Shown: piece after piece, positions 53,621 through 61,852 of the stretch | Layout of the letters: every line of letters begins with the position of its first letter | Position numbering within the stretch: the stretch's first letter is position 1 | DNA from: Mycobacterium sp. | GTDB taxonomy: Bacteria > Actinomycetota > Actinomycetes > Mycobacteriales > Mycobacteriaceae | Direction: 5' to 3' | DNA: 64,000 bases | NCBI RefSeq assembly: GCF_029961025.1 | Contig: NZ_JASBVP010000007.1 | Span: forward strand, 1-64,000 | The notes under the pieces: generated by a model | Told to the model about the DNA's origin: nothing | Seen by the model: the letters and a program-made list of their open reading frames with translations, nothing else | Databases searched by the model: none | Program-made: the position numbers and the translations under genes

Positions 53621-54053
53621 GTTGGCTACCCGAGCCGGTCATTACCGGCACTGGCCCTGAGCCCAGACCGGGTGACCGGTCGAACCCACGCCGGTGGGGG
53701 CAGCGATCTGCGGATCGTTCATCTAGGTCTAGGGCCACGTTGAGCAAGCCCAGAGTTCGTTGACGGAGACGCTCGCCGCGGTGAAAAGTCGCTCAGAGGC
53801 GGGCATTTCGCATGGTGGTTCGACACCGTGACCGGTGGGACGGATCGTGACCAACGCGCGCCGCGACGGATGGGGTTGAAGCCCTCGCTGCGGGCCGGCT
53901 GGAGTGAGCTGGCCGGTCCGCTGCGCCCGGGCGACGGCCATACCCTCCCGAGGGCGCGGGAGGACCAGCCTGTAGACTTTAGAAGTTCTTCAATTTCGAT
54001 ATGTTATTTTTCTTGTCGGCGTGGTAGGTGGTGCAGGGAGTGGGAGGCTGGCG
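53621..54053. promoter_or_regulatory. Boundary region and upstream region of the hyf/hyc-like operon
   Basis: This contains the 13E12 3' flank, a dispersed repeat (53781-53836) and, at about 53970-54015, an AT-rich stretch (GTAGACTTTAGAAGTTCTTC, then AATTTCGATATGTTATTTTT) that stands out in this GC-rich DNA and likely holds the promoter and ArsR operator. No gene is seen. Confidence 0.5.
53781..53836. repeat. Dispersed intergenic repeat, copy 2
   Basis: TGAAAAGTCGCTCAGAGGCG, GGCATTTCGCATGGTGGTTC, GACACCGTGACCGGTG. It is the copy closest to the consensus of the three. Confidence 0.75.
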
Positions 54054-54425
54054 GTGTCGGTCCCGCTGTATCAGGCGAAAGCGGAGTTCTTCCGGATACT
54101 GGGGCATCCGGCGCGGATCCGGGTGCTGGAGCTGCTGGCCAATGGGCCGCGATCGGTGCGGGACATGCTGGCGGTGATCGATATCGAGCCATCAAGCCTG
54201 TCGCAGCAGTTGGGGGTGTTGCGCCGCTCGGGGATCGTGACCGCGACACGCACGGGCAACACGGTGAAGTATGCGCTGGCCTGTGGGGACATGGCGGAGT
54301 TGATGGGCGCGGCCCGGCGAATCTTGACTGAGCTGCTGTCCGGGCAGAATGAGCTGCTCGCCGAGTTGCGGACCGAGCAGCCCGACGAGATCGGCGCCGG
54401 GGTCAGCCGGAGCACGGTGTCGTGA
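54054..54425 (+). CDS. ArsR-family regulator, Rv0081-like
   Basis: This 123-aa winged-helix repressor from GTG 54054 contains LYQAKAEFFRILGHPARIRV, LELLANGPRSVRDMLAVIDI and SSLSQQLGVLRRSGIVTATR, the HTH and wing of ArsR/SmtB proteins. No metal-binding cysteine pair is visible in the recognition helix. M. tuberculosis Rv0081 heads the same gene cluster and is a hypoxia-network regulator; position and sequence support orthology. The next gene starts inside its stop (GTGA), so it is the first gene of the operon and probably autoregulates it. Confidence 0.85.
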   Translation: MSVPLYQAKAEFFRILGHPARIRVLELLANGPRSVRDMLAVIDIEPSSLSQQLGVLRRSGIVTATRTGNTVKYALACGDMAELMGAARRILTELLSGQNELLAELRTEQPDEIGAGVSRSTVS

Positions 54426-54907
54426 TCGGGTTGTGGCGCAAGATCCGTGCTACGGGTCGAGTGGCCGAGCCGGCCCCGCCGCGGCCGGCCGGGACCGGCC
54501 CGGGGCGGGCGGGCGAGCTGAGCGGGTCGCTGCAGCTGCGGCATGTGGACGCCGGCTCATGCAACGGCTGTGAGATCGAGATTGCGTCGGCGTTCGGGCC
54601 GGTCTATGACGCCGAACGCTACGGTGCCCGGTTGGTGGCCTCGCCACGGCATGCCGATGCGCTGCTGGTGACCGGGCCGGTGACCCGCAACATGGAGGTG
54701 GCGCTGCGCCGCACCTATGAGGCGGTGCCCCAGCCGCGGCTGGTGGTGGCCTGCGGGGACTGCGCCCTCAACTGCGGAGTGTTCGCCGGCGGGTACGGGG
54801 TGGCCGGTGCGGTCTCCGACGTCGTGCCGGTGGACGTGCAGGTGCCGGGCTGCCCGCCACCGCCGGAGGCGATCGTCGCCGCGCTGCGGGGGGTGACCGG
54901 CCGATGA
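54422..54907 (+). CDS. NuoB/HyfI-like [4Fe-4S] subunit, Rv0082-like
   Basis: This 161-aa small iron-sulfur subunit contains GSCNGCEIEIASA (C47, C50), VACGDCALNCG (C111, C114, C118) and PGCPPPPEAI (C144), the four-cysteine set for the terminal cluster of complex I and group 4 hydrogenases. It is the peripheral electron-transfer subunit that sits on the membrane arm next to the large subunit. The ~35-residue proline-rich N-terminus is an extension. Confidence 0.88.
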   Translation: MIGLWRKIRATGRVAEPAPPRPAGTGPGRAGELSGSLQLRHVDAGSCNGCEIEIASAFGPVYDAERYGARLVASPRHADALLVTGPVTRNMEVALRRTYEAVPQPRLVVACGDCALNCGVFAGGYGVAGAVSDVVPVDVQVPGCPPPPEAIVAALRGVTGR

Positions 54908-54950
54908 AGCGTTGCCCTGCCAGGTCCCACGCTGCCGGGGGACGTCGGCG

Positions 54951-56987
54951 GTGAGCGTTGCCGGGTCGGCGTTCGGCACGGCGCTGGGGTTAAGCGTGCT
55001 CGCGGTGGCCGCCGGGCTGGCGGTGCCGACTCGCCGCCGGCCGATGCTGGTGGGCGTCGGGACTGCGGGCGCCGGGCTGGCCGCGGTGGTGGCCGGGGCG
55101 GCCGCGATGGGTGGGTCGTCGTTCGGCGCATGGCTTCCGGATCTGCTGCCGCTGGCCGGGGTGCGGTTGGCGCTGGACCCGCTCGGCGGGCTGTTCGTGG
55201 CGGTCACCGGCGCGGTCGCGGTGTGTGCGGCGGTGTACGGCATCGGCTACGTGCGGCCGAGCGGGCATGGTGCGCACGGCGACGGCCGGGTGATGCAGGC
55301 GACGCTGCCGCTGTTCGTGGCCGCGATGCTGCTGGTGCCGGTGGCAGCGAGTGTGAGCACGTTGCTGGTGGCGTGGGAGCTGATGGCGCTGACCTCGCTG
55401 CTTCTGGTGCTGGCTGAGCATCGGCGTCGAGCCGCGGTCGGCGAGGCCGGGCGCTGGTATGCGGTGATGACGCACCTGGGGCTATTGGCGATCCTGGCCG
55501 GGCTGGTGGGTTTCGCCGCGGCCGCGCACGGCGAGTCGTTCCCGCAGTTGCGGGCCGCCGCAGGCGGAATGTCACCGGCCATGAAGGGTGCGGTGTTCGC
55601 GGCGACGCTGCTCGGGTTCGCATCCAAGGCCGGGGTGGTGCCGCTGCACGTGTGGCTGCCCCGGGCGCATCCGGAGGCGCCCAGCCATGTCTCGGCGTTG
55701 ATGAGCGCGGCGATGGTGAACCTCGGGGTGTACGGAGTGTGGCGGGTGGGCCTGGACCTGCTGGGTGGCGGGTCGCGGTGGTGGTGGCTGGCGGTGCTGA
55801 CCGCGGGTGCGGTCTCGGCGCTGTACGGGATCTTGCAGGCCGTGGTGGCCGTCGACCTCAAACGGCTGCTCGCGTACTCGACCACCGAGAACATGGGCCT
55901 GGTCTTGATCGGCGTCGGCGCGGGCGGGTACTTCGCCGCGTCCGGAAACCGGCTGCTGGCCGGGCTGGCGCTGACCGCGGGGCTGTTGCATCTGGTCAAT
56001 CACGCGGCGTTCAAGACGGTGCTGTTCTGCTCGGCCGGGTCGGTGCTGCGCGCCACCGGCAGCCGCAACCTGGACGCACTCGGTGGGCTGCGGCCGCGGA
56101 TGCCCGTGACCACGGCGTTGTTCGCGGTCGGCGCCCTGGGCGCGTCGGCACTGCCGCCGGGCAACGGCTTCGTCAGCGAGTGGCTGCTGCTGCAAAGCCT
56201 GATCCATGCGCTGCCGACGACGGCGACGGCGACCGCGGTGGCGATGCCGCTCGCGGTGGCCGTGGTGGCGTTGACCGCCGGGCTGGCGGTGGCGACGTTC
56301 GTGAAGGCGTTCGGGGTGGGGTTTCTGGCCCGCCCGCGCAGCACCGCCGCCGAACAGGCGGTGGAGAGCCCGTCCTCGATGCTGACCGGGGCCGGCCTGG
56401 CCGCGGCCGGATGCGTCGTGCTGGCGATCGCGCCGGCGGCGGTGCTCCCGAAGCTGTCCCGGGTGGCCTCCACGGCGTTCGGGTCGGCCGCCGTGGAGGC
56501 GGTGCACGGACCGGTGACCCTGCGGCTGACCGGTTATCCGGGCAGCATGTCGCCGCTGCTGATCACGGTCGCGCTGCTGGCCGCGGCCGTCGGCGCGCTG
56601 GCCGGTGTCCGGGTGCTCGCGGCGCGGCGGGCCCGGCGGGTGGCCCGGCTGTGGGACTGCGGAGCCGGTCCCATGTCGGCGCGGATGGAGTACACCGCCA
56701 CGTCGTTCGCCGAACCGCTGCAGCGGGTCTTTGACGATGTGCTCGCGCCGGAGACCGACGTCGACGTCACCCCGACCACCGAGTCGGCATACCTGGTCGA
56801 GCGCGTCCAGTTTCAGGCCAGGGTGCCCGACCGGATCGAACATCGCCTCTATGAGCCGGTGCTGTCGGCGTCCCACGCGGTCGGTGAGGCCGCCCGCGGC
56901 CTGGCCAACGGCAGCGTGCACCGCTATCTGGGCTACGGGTTCTTCGCGTTCACCGGGTTGCTGATCGTGCTCGCGGTGATCCGATGA
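54951..56987 (+). CDS. HyfB/NuoL-like proton-pumping membrane subunit, Rv0083-like
   Basis: This protein of about 678 aa has 14-16 membrane helices: LLVAWELMALTSLLLVLAEH, AGVVPLHVWLPRAHPEAPSH (the conserved lysine/histidine region of Mrp/NuoL proteins), KRLLAYSTTENMGLVLIGVG and GNGFVSEWLLLQSL. The C-terminal ~130 residues (WDCGAGPMSARMEYTATSFA) are as in HyfB/HycC. GTG 54951 gives the first hydrophobic helix at once; the longer frame from 54912 overlaps no feature. It forms part of the ion-translocating arm. Confidence 0.88.
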   Translation: MSVAGSAFGTALGLSVLAVAAGLAVPTRRRPMLVGVGTAGAGLAAVVAGAAAMGGSSFGAWLPDLLPLAGVRLALDPLGGLFVAVTGAVAVCAAVYGIGYVRPSGHGAHGDGRVMQATLPLFVAAMLLVPVAASVSTLLVAWELMALTSLLLVLAEHRRRAAVGEAGRWYAVMTHLGLLAILAGLVGFAAAAHGESFPQLRAAAGGMSPAMKGAVFAATLLGFASKAGVVPLHVWLPRAHPEAPSHVSALMSAAMVNLGVYGVWRVGLDLLGGGSRWWWLAVLTAGAVSALYGILQAVVAVDLKRLLAYSTTENMGLVLIGVGAGGYFAASGNRLLAGLALTAGLLHLVNHAAFKTVLFCSAGSVLRATGSRNLDALGGLRPRMPVTTALFAVGALGASALPPGNGFVSEWLLLQSLIHALPTTATATAVAMPLAVAVVALTAGLAVATFVKAFGVGFLARPRSTAAEQAVESPSSMLTGAGLAAAGCVVLAIAPAAVLPKLSRVASTAFGSAAVEAVHGPVTLRLTGYPGSMSPLLITVALLAAAVGALAGVRVLAARRARRVARLWDCGAGPMSARMEYTATSFAEPLQRVFDDVLAPETDVDVTPTTESAYLVERVQFQARVPDRIEHRLYEPVLSASHAVGEAARGLANGSVHRYLGYGFFAFTGLLIVLAVIR

Positions 56988-57931
56988 CCGCGGCCGGTGC
57001 GCTCGGCTCCGCCGCGCAGGTTGCCCTCGTCGGCGGCGGTTCGCCGCTGCTGGTGGGGCTGATGCGTCAGGTGCGCGCCCGGTTGGAGGGACGCGCCGGG
57101 GCCGGCGTGGCGCAGCCCTGGCGCGACCTGCGCAAACTGCTGCGCAAGGAGCCGATCACCCCGGAGGGCACCGGATGGGTCTTCCGCGCCGCGCCGCTGC
57201 TGCTGACCGCGACCGTTCTGGTCGTTGCCGCGGTCGTGCCCTTCGCCACCACCTCCTCGCCCCTGGACCCGGTCGCGGACCTGATCGCGGTGGCCGCGGT
57301 GCTGGCGCTGGGCACGGTGGCGCTCGCGGTGGCCGGGCTGGACACCGGCACCGCGTTCGGTGGCATGGGCGCCAGCCGCGAGATGACCGTGATGTCGCTG
57401 GTGGAGCCGACGATCCTGCTGTCGGTGTTCGCGCTGTCGGTGCGGGTCGGCTCGACGAACCTCGCCGCCATCGTCGGCGCCACCGTGCACGACCCACGCG
57501 CGGTGATCTCCCCGGCGAGCCTGCTCGCCGCGGTCGCGCTGGCGGTGGTGACCATAGCCGAGGCCGGACGGCTGCCGGTGGACAACCCGTCCACCCACCT
57601 CGAGCTGACGATGATCCACGAGGCGATGATTCTCGAGTACGCCGGCCCCGATCTCGCGTTGGTGGAGTGGGCCTCGGCGATGCGCCTGGGCGTGCTGCTC
57701 GGGTTGCTGGTCAGCCTGTTCGCGCCGTGGGGAATCGTGACCGGCGCCGGGCTGGCCGCGATCCCGTTGGCGCTGGTCGTGTTCGCGGCCAAGGTGGCCA
57801 CGCTCGGCGTCGGCCTCGCCGCCGGTGAGGTGTTCCTGGCCAAGCTGCGGCTGTTCCGGGTGCCGGAGCTGCTGGCCGGCTCGTTCCTGCTCGCGCTGCT
57901 GGCCGTGGCCGCATCCTTCTTCCTGGGCTGA
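56984..57931 (+). CDS. hycD: HycD/HyfC (NuoH-like) membrane subunit, Rv0084-like
   Basis: This 315-aa membrane protein has LVGLMRQVRARLEGRAGAGV near the start, PWRDLRKLLRKE, AFGGMGASREMTVMSLVEP and PVDNPSTHLELTMIHEAMIL, the signature loops of the NuoH/HycD family that anchor the peripheral arm. It overlaps the preceding gene by 4 bp. Confidence 0.9.
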   Translation: MTAAGALGSAAQVALVGGGSPLLVGLMRQVRARLEGRAGAGVAQPWRDLRKLLRKEPITPEGTGWVFRAAPLLLTATVLVVAAVVPFATTSSPLDPVADLIAVAAVLALGTVALAVAGLDTGTAFGGMGASREMTVMSLVEPTILLSVFALSVRVGSTNLAAIVGATVHDPRAVISPASLLAAVALAVVTIAEAGRLPVDNPSTHLELTMIHEAMILEYAGPDLALVEWASAMRLGVLLGLLVSLFAPWGIVTGAGLAAIPLALVVFAAKVATLGVGLAAGEVFLAKLRLFRVPELLAGSFLLALLAVAASFFLG

Positions 57932-57938
57932 GACGGAT

Positions 57939-58598
57939 ATGAACGAGACGACCTACGTGCAACTGCTCGACCTGACATGCGGGGTGTTCCTGCTGGCCGC
58001 GGTGCTGATCCTGTGGCGCCGGCGGCTGTCGGCGATCGTGCGGCTGTTCGCGCTCCAGGGCACGGCGCTGGCCGGGCTGGTCGCGGTGCTCGCCGTGGAC
58101 CAGCACGACGCCGAGCTCGGCGCCGTCGCGGTCGGGATCCTGCTGCTGCGCGGGGTGCTGCTGCCCCTGGTCGTCCGACGCGCTCTGGAGGCCTCCGGGG
58201 AGGCGCGGGAGACCCAGCCGCTGGTCAACGTCGCCGCATCGCTGGTCGCGGCGGCGCTGCTCGCGCTGCTCGCCTACACCGTCACCCGGCCGGTGGTGCG
58301 GCTCTCGCCGTCACCGGCCGCCTCCGCGGTGCCGGTCGCGGTGACCGTGGTGCTGCTCGGGTTCTTCGTGCTGGTCACCCGCCACCGCGCGCTCTCGCAG
58401 CTGGCCGGGTTCCTGTTGCTGGACAACGGCATCACCGCGACCGCGTTCCTCACCACCGCTGGGGTTCCGATGGTCGTCGAGCTCGGCGTCTCCTTCGACG
58501 TGGTGCTGGCCGTGCTTGTGCTGCAGGTGCTCACCGGCCGGATGCGCGCCGTGTTTGGCAGCACCGACCTGGACGAACTGCGGGAGCTGCGCGACTGA
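57939..58598 (+). CDS. hycP: HyfE/HycP-like membrane subunit, Rv0085-like
   Basis: This protein of about 219 aa has six to seven helices: YVQLLDLTCGVFLLAAVLIL, ALQGTALAGLVAVLAVDQHD, LLLDNGITATAFLTTAGVPM. It is HyfE-like (NuoK-related). ATG 57939 lies 8 bp after the hycD stop; upstream in-frame codons lie inside hycD. The ending STDLDELRELRD is as in homologues. Confidence 0.88.
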   Translation: MNETTYVQLLDLTCGVFLLAAVLILWRRRLSAIVRLFALQGTALAGLVAVLAVDQHDAELGAVAVGILLLRGVLLPLVVRRALEASGEARETQPLVNVAASLVAAALLALLAYTVTRPVVRLSPSPAASAVPVAVTVVLLGFFVLVTRHRALSQLAGFLLLDNGITATAFLTTAGVPMVVELGVSFDVVLAVLVLQVLTGRMRAVFGSTDLDELRELRD

Positions 58599-60079
58599 TG
58601 ACCCTCCTTGTTCTGGTACCGATCGTGCTGCCCGCGCTGGCCGGGCTGGCCTACGCGGCGCTGGGCTGGCAGCGGCGCACCGCGTGGCTCGGCGCGCTGG
58701 CCGCCGCGGGCGTGCTCGCCAGCGGCATCGCGCTGGCCGTTGTCGTCACCCGGACCCAGCCGCGCACCGGGCTCGGCGGGCTGCTGCGCGCCGACGCCCT
58801 GTCGGCCTACATGGTCATCGTGATCGGCGCCATCGCCGTGCTGGCGATGGCCGCCAGCCCCGCCTACCTGGCCGGGGAGCTCTCCTTGGGGCACAACGAC
58901 GCCCGCGCCACCCGCCGCTACGGGATGTTCACCCAGGCCTTCATCGCCGCGATGAACACCGCCGTGCTCGCCGCCAGCCTGGGCGTGCTGTGGGCCGCGA
59001 TCGAGGCCACCACGATCTTCACGGCGTTCCTGGTCGGGCACCGGCACACCCGCAACTCGGTCGAGGCCGCGTGGAAATACGTGGTGGTTTGCTCGGTCGG
59101 CATCGCGCTGGCCTTCCTCGGCATCGTGCTGCTCAACTACGCGGCCGTGCACACCGGGCTGCCCGCCCCCCACGCGATGGACTGGACCAGCCTGACCGCC
59201 GGCGCGCACGCGCTCGATCCCGGCGTGACCCGCATCGCGGTCGCCCTGCTCGTGCTCGGCTTCGGCACCAAGACCGGGCTGGTGCCGATGCACGCCTGGC
59301 TTCCCGATGCCCACAGCCAGGCGCCCGCCCCGGTCTCCGCGCTGATGTCCGGGGTGCTGCTCTCGGTGGCGTTCTACGCCATCCTGCGGGTCAAGGTCAT
59401 CTCCGACGCCGCGCTCGGCGGCGGTTTCGCCCGCACCCTGCTGCTCATCGTCGCGCTCGCCTCGATCACGCTCGCCGCGGCGCTGCTGCTGGCCCAACGC
59501 GACTACAAACGCATGCTGGCCTACCACAGCATCGAGCACATGGGCCTGATCGCCCTGGGCGCCGCGGCCGGGAGCCAGCTCGCGATCGCCGCCGTGCTCT
59601 TGCACATTCTCGGGCACGGACTCGCCAAGGCGGTGCTGTTCCTCAGCTCCGGGCACCTGCACCAGGCCCTGGGCAGCAGCCACATTCATGCCGTGCGCGA
59701 CCTCGCCGGGCGGGCGCCGCTGCTCGCCGGCACCTTCGGTGTGGGCCTGCTCGCGTTGCTCGGCCTGCCCCCGTTCAGCCTGTTCGCCAGCGAATTGGGC
59801 ATGTTCCGCGCCGGCTTCGCCGCGGGCTTGGGCTGGGCGGTCACCCTCGCCTTGGCATCCATGCTGGTGATCTTCGCCGCGGTCGCCGCGCACGCCGGCG
59901 ACATGTTGCTCGGCTCGCACGAGCGGCCTCCGACCGCGACAGCGGGGCCGCTGCGGCTTCCCGGCACCGCCGCGGCCGCGCTGATCGCCGGGCTGGGCGT
60001 GTGCGCCGTCCTGGGGATAACCGCGTGGCCGCTGCGGGCACTGCTGCACGTCGCCGCCCTCGCCGCTGGAGGAACCTGA
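58598..60079 (+). CDS. hycQ: HyfF/HycQ-like proton-pumping membrane subunit, Rv0086-like
   Basis: This is a 493-aa NuoN/M-like protein with about 13 helices: WAAIEATTIFTAFLVGHRHT, FGTKTGLVPMHAWLPDAHSQ (conserved lysine and histidine), ALMSGVLLSVAFYAILRVKV, DYKRMLAYHSIEHMGLIALG and LFASELGMFRAGFAAG. The ATG at 58598 overlaps the hycP stop (TGATG). Confidence 0.9.
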   Translation: MTLLVLVPIVLPALAGLAYAALGWQRRTAWLGALAAAGVLASGIALAVVVTRTQPRTGLGGLLRADALSAYMVIVIGAIAVLAMAASPAYLAGELSLGHNDARATRRYGMFTQAFIAAMNTAVLAASLGVLWAAIEATTIFTAFLVGHRHTRNSVEAAWKYVVVCSVGIALAFLGIVLLNYAAVHTGLPAPHAMDWTSLTAGAHALDPGVTRIAVALLVLGFGTKTGLVPMHAWLPDAHSQAPAPVSALMSGVLLSVAFYAILRVKVISDAALGGGFARTLLLIVALASITLAAALLLAQRDYKRMLAYHSIEHMGLIALGAAAGSQLAIAAVLLHILGHGLAKAVLFLSSGHLHQALGSSHIHAVRDLAGRAPLLAGTFGVGLLALLGLPPFSLFASELGMFRAGFAAGLGWAVTLALASMLVIFAAVAAHAGDMLLGSHERPPTATAGPLRLPGTAAAALIAGLGVCAVLGITAWPLRALLHVAALAAGGT

Positions 60080-60080
60080 C

Positions 60081-61586
60081 ATGACCACGATCGCCGGCAC
60101 CCACCGCAGCGTGATCGAACTCGGGCCCGAGCAGCTGTCCGCCACCGCCGGGCAGCTGCTCGCCGACGGCTATCGCCTCGCCCTGGTCGCCGCGCAGCAC
60201 GACGACGGCGATGCGCTGCGCGTGGTGTACCTGCTCACCAGCGGCCCGCCCGACTCACGCATCGAACTGCACATCCGCCTGGACCCACACCGGCCGCAAC
60301 TCCCCAGCCTCGCCGCGCTGTCGTTCCCCGCCAGCAGGTTCGAACGCGAAATGCACGACCTGTACGGCGTCATCCCGCTCGACCACCCGCAACCCCGCCG
60401 ACTCGTCCGCCACCACCACTGGCCCCGCGGCTGGTACCCGATGCGGGCCGACACCGGCCCGCCACCCGAATTCGGCGACCCCGAAGGCCCCTACCCCTTC
60501 CTCACCGTGGAAGGCCCCGGCGTCTACGAAATCCCCGTCGGACCCGTCCACGCCGGCCTCATCGAACCCGGCCACTTCCGCTTCTCCGTCGTCGGCGAAA
60601 CCATCCTCAAACTCAAAGCCCGCCTCTGGTTCGTCCACAAAGGCGTCGAAAGACTCTTCCAGAGCCGCGACATCGCCGACGCACTGGCCCTGGCCGAACG
60701 GGTCAGCGGCGACACGACCGTCGGCCACGCGCTCGCCTACTGCCTTGCCGTCGAAGATGCCACCGGCTGGCCGGTGCCCCCACAGGCCCAGCGCAAACGC
60801 GCGATCCTCCTCGAACTCGAACGGCTCTACAACCACACCACTGACATCGGCGCACTCTGCAACGACGTCGGCCACGGCATCCTGCACGCGCACGCCCTGC
60901 GCATTCGCGAACAACTGCTCCGCCTCAACGCCGAAATTACCGGCCACCGGCTGCTTCGCGGCGGCGTGATCCCCGGCGGCGCCCACCTGCGCACCCTGCC
61001 CGACACCGGCCGCCTGCGCGCCATCGCTGCCGACATTGCCGAGATCGTCCACCTCGCCCTCGGCCACAGCGTCGTCACCGACCGCTTCACCGCCACCGCC
61101 ATCCTCAGCCGTGACGCTGCCCGCGACCTCGGCACACTCGGCTACGTGGCCCGCGCCAGCGGCCTGCCCGTCGACGCCCGCCACCAACACCCGTTCCACG
61201 ATGGCGGAGGCGCGTTCACCCCCGTCACCCGCGACACCGGCGACGTCCTGGCCCGATTCCTCGTCCGTGCCGACGAAATCGCCGCCTCCGCCGCGCTGAT
61301 CACGGCGCTGACGCCCACCGTCACCGCCGGCACCACCCGCACCGAACCCCCGACCGGAGCCACGGCCCGCGCCGTCTCCGGCGTCGGCATCGTCGAAGGA
61401 TGGCGCGGCACCATCACCCACCGTGTCGAACTCGCTTTCGACCACACCCTCACCCGGAACAAGATCGTCGACCCGTCCTTCTTCAACTGGCCCGCCCTGC
61501 CCATCGCCCTCAGCGGAGCCATCGTCCCCGACTTTCCCCTCGTCAACAAAAGCTTCAACCTCTCCTACGCCGGCAACGACCTCTAG
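60081..61586 (+). CDS. hycE: HycE/HyfG-like large subunit lacking NiFe ligands, Rv0087-like
   Basis: This 501-aa protein fuses a NuoC-like N-terminus (LAALSFPASRFEREMHDLYG, VIPLDHPQPRRLVRHHHWP) to a NuoD/HycE-like C-terminus (VGPVHAGLIEPGHFRFSVVG, LKARLWFVHKGVERLFQSRD). In hydrogenases the next segment is RVCGxC; here it is AERVSGDTTVGHALAYC, and the C-terminal DPCxxC motif is absent (the protein ends SFNLSYAGNDL). It therefore cannot bind a NiFe centre in the usual way. Its start is one base after the hycQ stop. This suggests a membrane oxidoreductase module rather than a hydrogenase. Confidence 0.88.
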   Translation: MTTIAGTHRSVIELGPEQLSATAGQLLADGYRLALVAAQHDDGDALRVVYLLTSGPPDSRIELHIRLDPHRPQLPSLAALSFPASRFEREMHDLYGVIPLDHPQPRRLVRHHHWPRGWYPMRADTGPPPEFGDPEGPYPFLTVEGPGVYEIPVGPVHAGLIEPGHFRFSVVGETILKLKARLWFVHKGVERLFQSRDIADALALAERVSGDTTVGHALAYCLAVEDATGWPVPPQAQRKRAILLELERLYNHTTDIGALCNDVGHGILHAHALRIREQLLRLNAEITGHRLLRGGVIPGGAHLRTLPDTGRLRAIAADIAEIVHLALGHSVVTDRFTATAILSRDAARDLGTLGYVARASGLPVDARHQHPFHDGGGAFTPVTRDTGDVLARFLVRADEIAASAALITALTPTVTAGTTRTEPPTGATARAVSGVGIVEGWRGTITHRVELAFDHTLTRNKIVDPSFFNWPALPIALSGAIVPDFPLVNKSFNLSYAGNDL

Positions 61587-61852
61587 GTCTATGGGTAGGT
61601 CTATGGGACCCGCCGCCGGTCCGGGTGGGCCGTCCGAAGCGGGTCGGCATGCAGCGGCGTCATAGCTGGCCACGGGCGAGGCGAGTACATCGGTCTCCGG
61701 TGGCCGCCGTCAGGCTCGCCGGGACGACCCCTTGGTGCCGAAAATCGCTCAGAGGCGGGCATTTCGGTATCGTGATTCGTCATCGTGACCGGTGTGACAG
61801 CCGTGACGCACCCGCCACGACAACGGCCTTGTCGGATTCGAGCCGGCCGCGC
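61587..61852. other. Intergenic between convergent genes, with dispersed repeat
   Basis: It separates hycE from the convergent DUF2961 gene. It contains GGTCTATGGGTAGGTCTATGGG, a short tandem duplication right after the hycE stop, and the repeat at 61738-61795. No gene is seen. Confidence 0.5.
61738..61795. repeat. Dispersed intergenic repeat, copy 3
   Basis: GCCGAAAATCGCTCAGAGGC, GGGCATTTCGGTATCGTGAT, TCGTCATCGTGACCGGTG. It is in the core-like part of the window, so the family is not confined to the accessory zone. Confidence 0.72.

Noticed and set aside
55572..56921. 449-aa minus-strand frame opposite the HyfB-like gene
   Set aside because: Histidine/arginine/glutamine-rich shadow frame; the plus strand has a conserved multi-pass transporter.
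58274..60145. 623-aa minus-strand open frame opposite hycP/hycQ
   Set aside because: Glutamine-, glycine- and arginine-rich translation with no domain; a typical antisense shadow of high-GC coding DNA over clearly conserved genes.
60255..61673. 472-aa acidic minus-strand frame opposite hycE
   Set aside because: Low-complexity glycine/aspartate/valine-rich translation, an antisense artefact.
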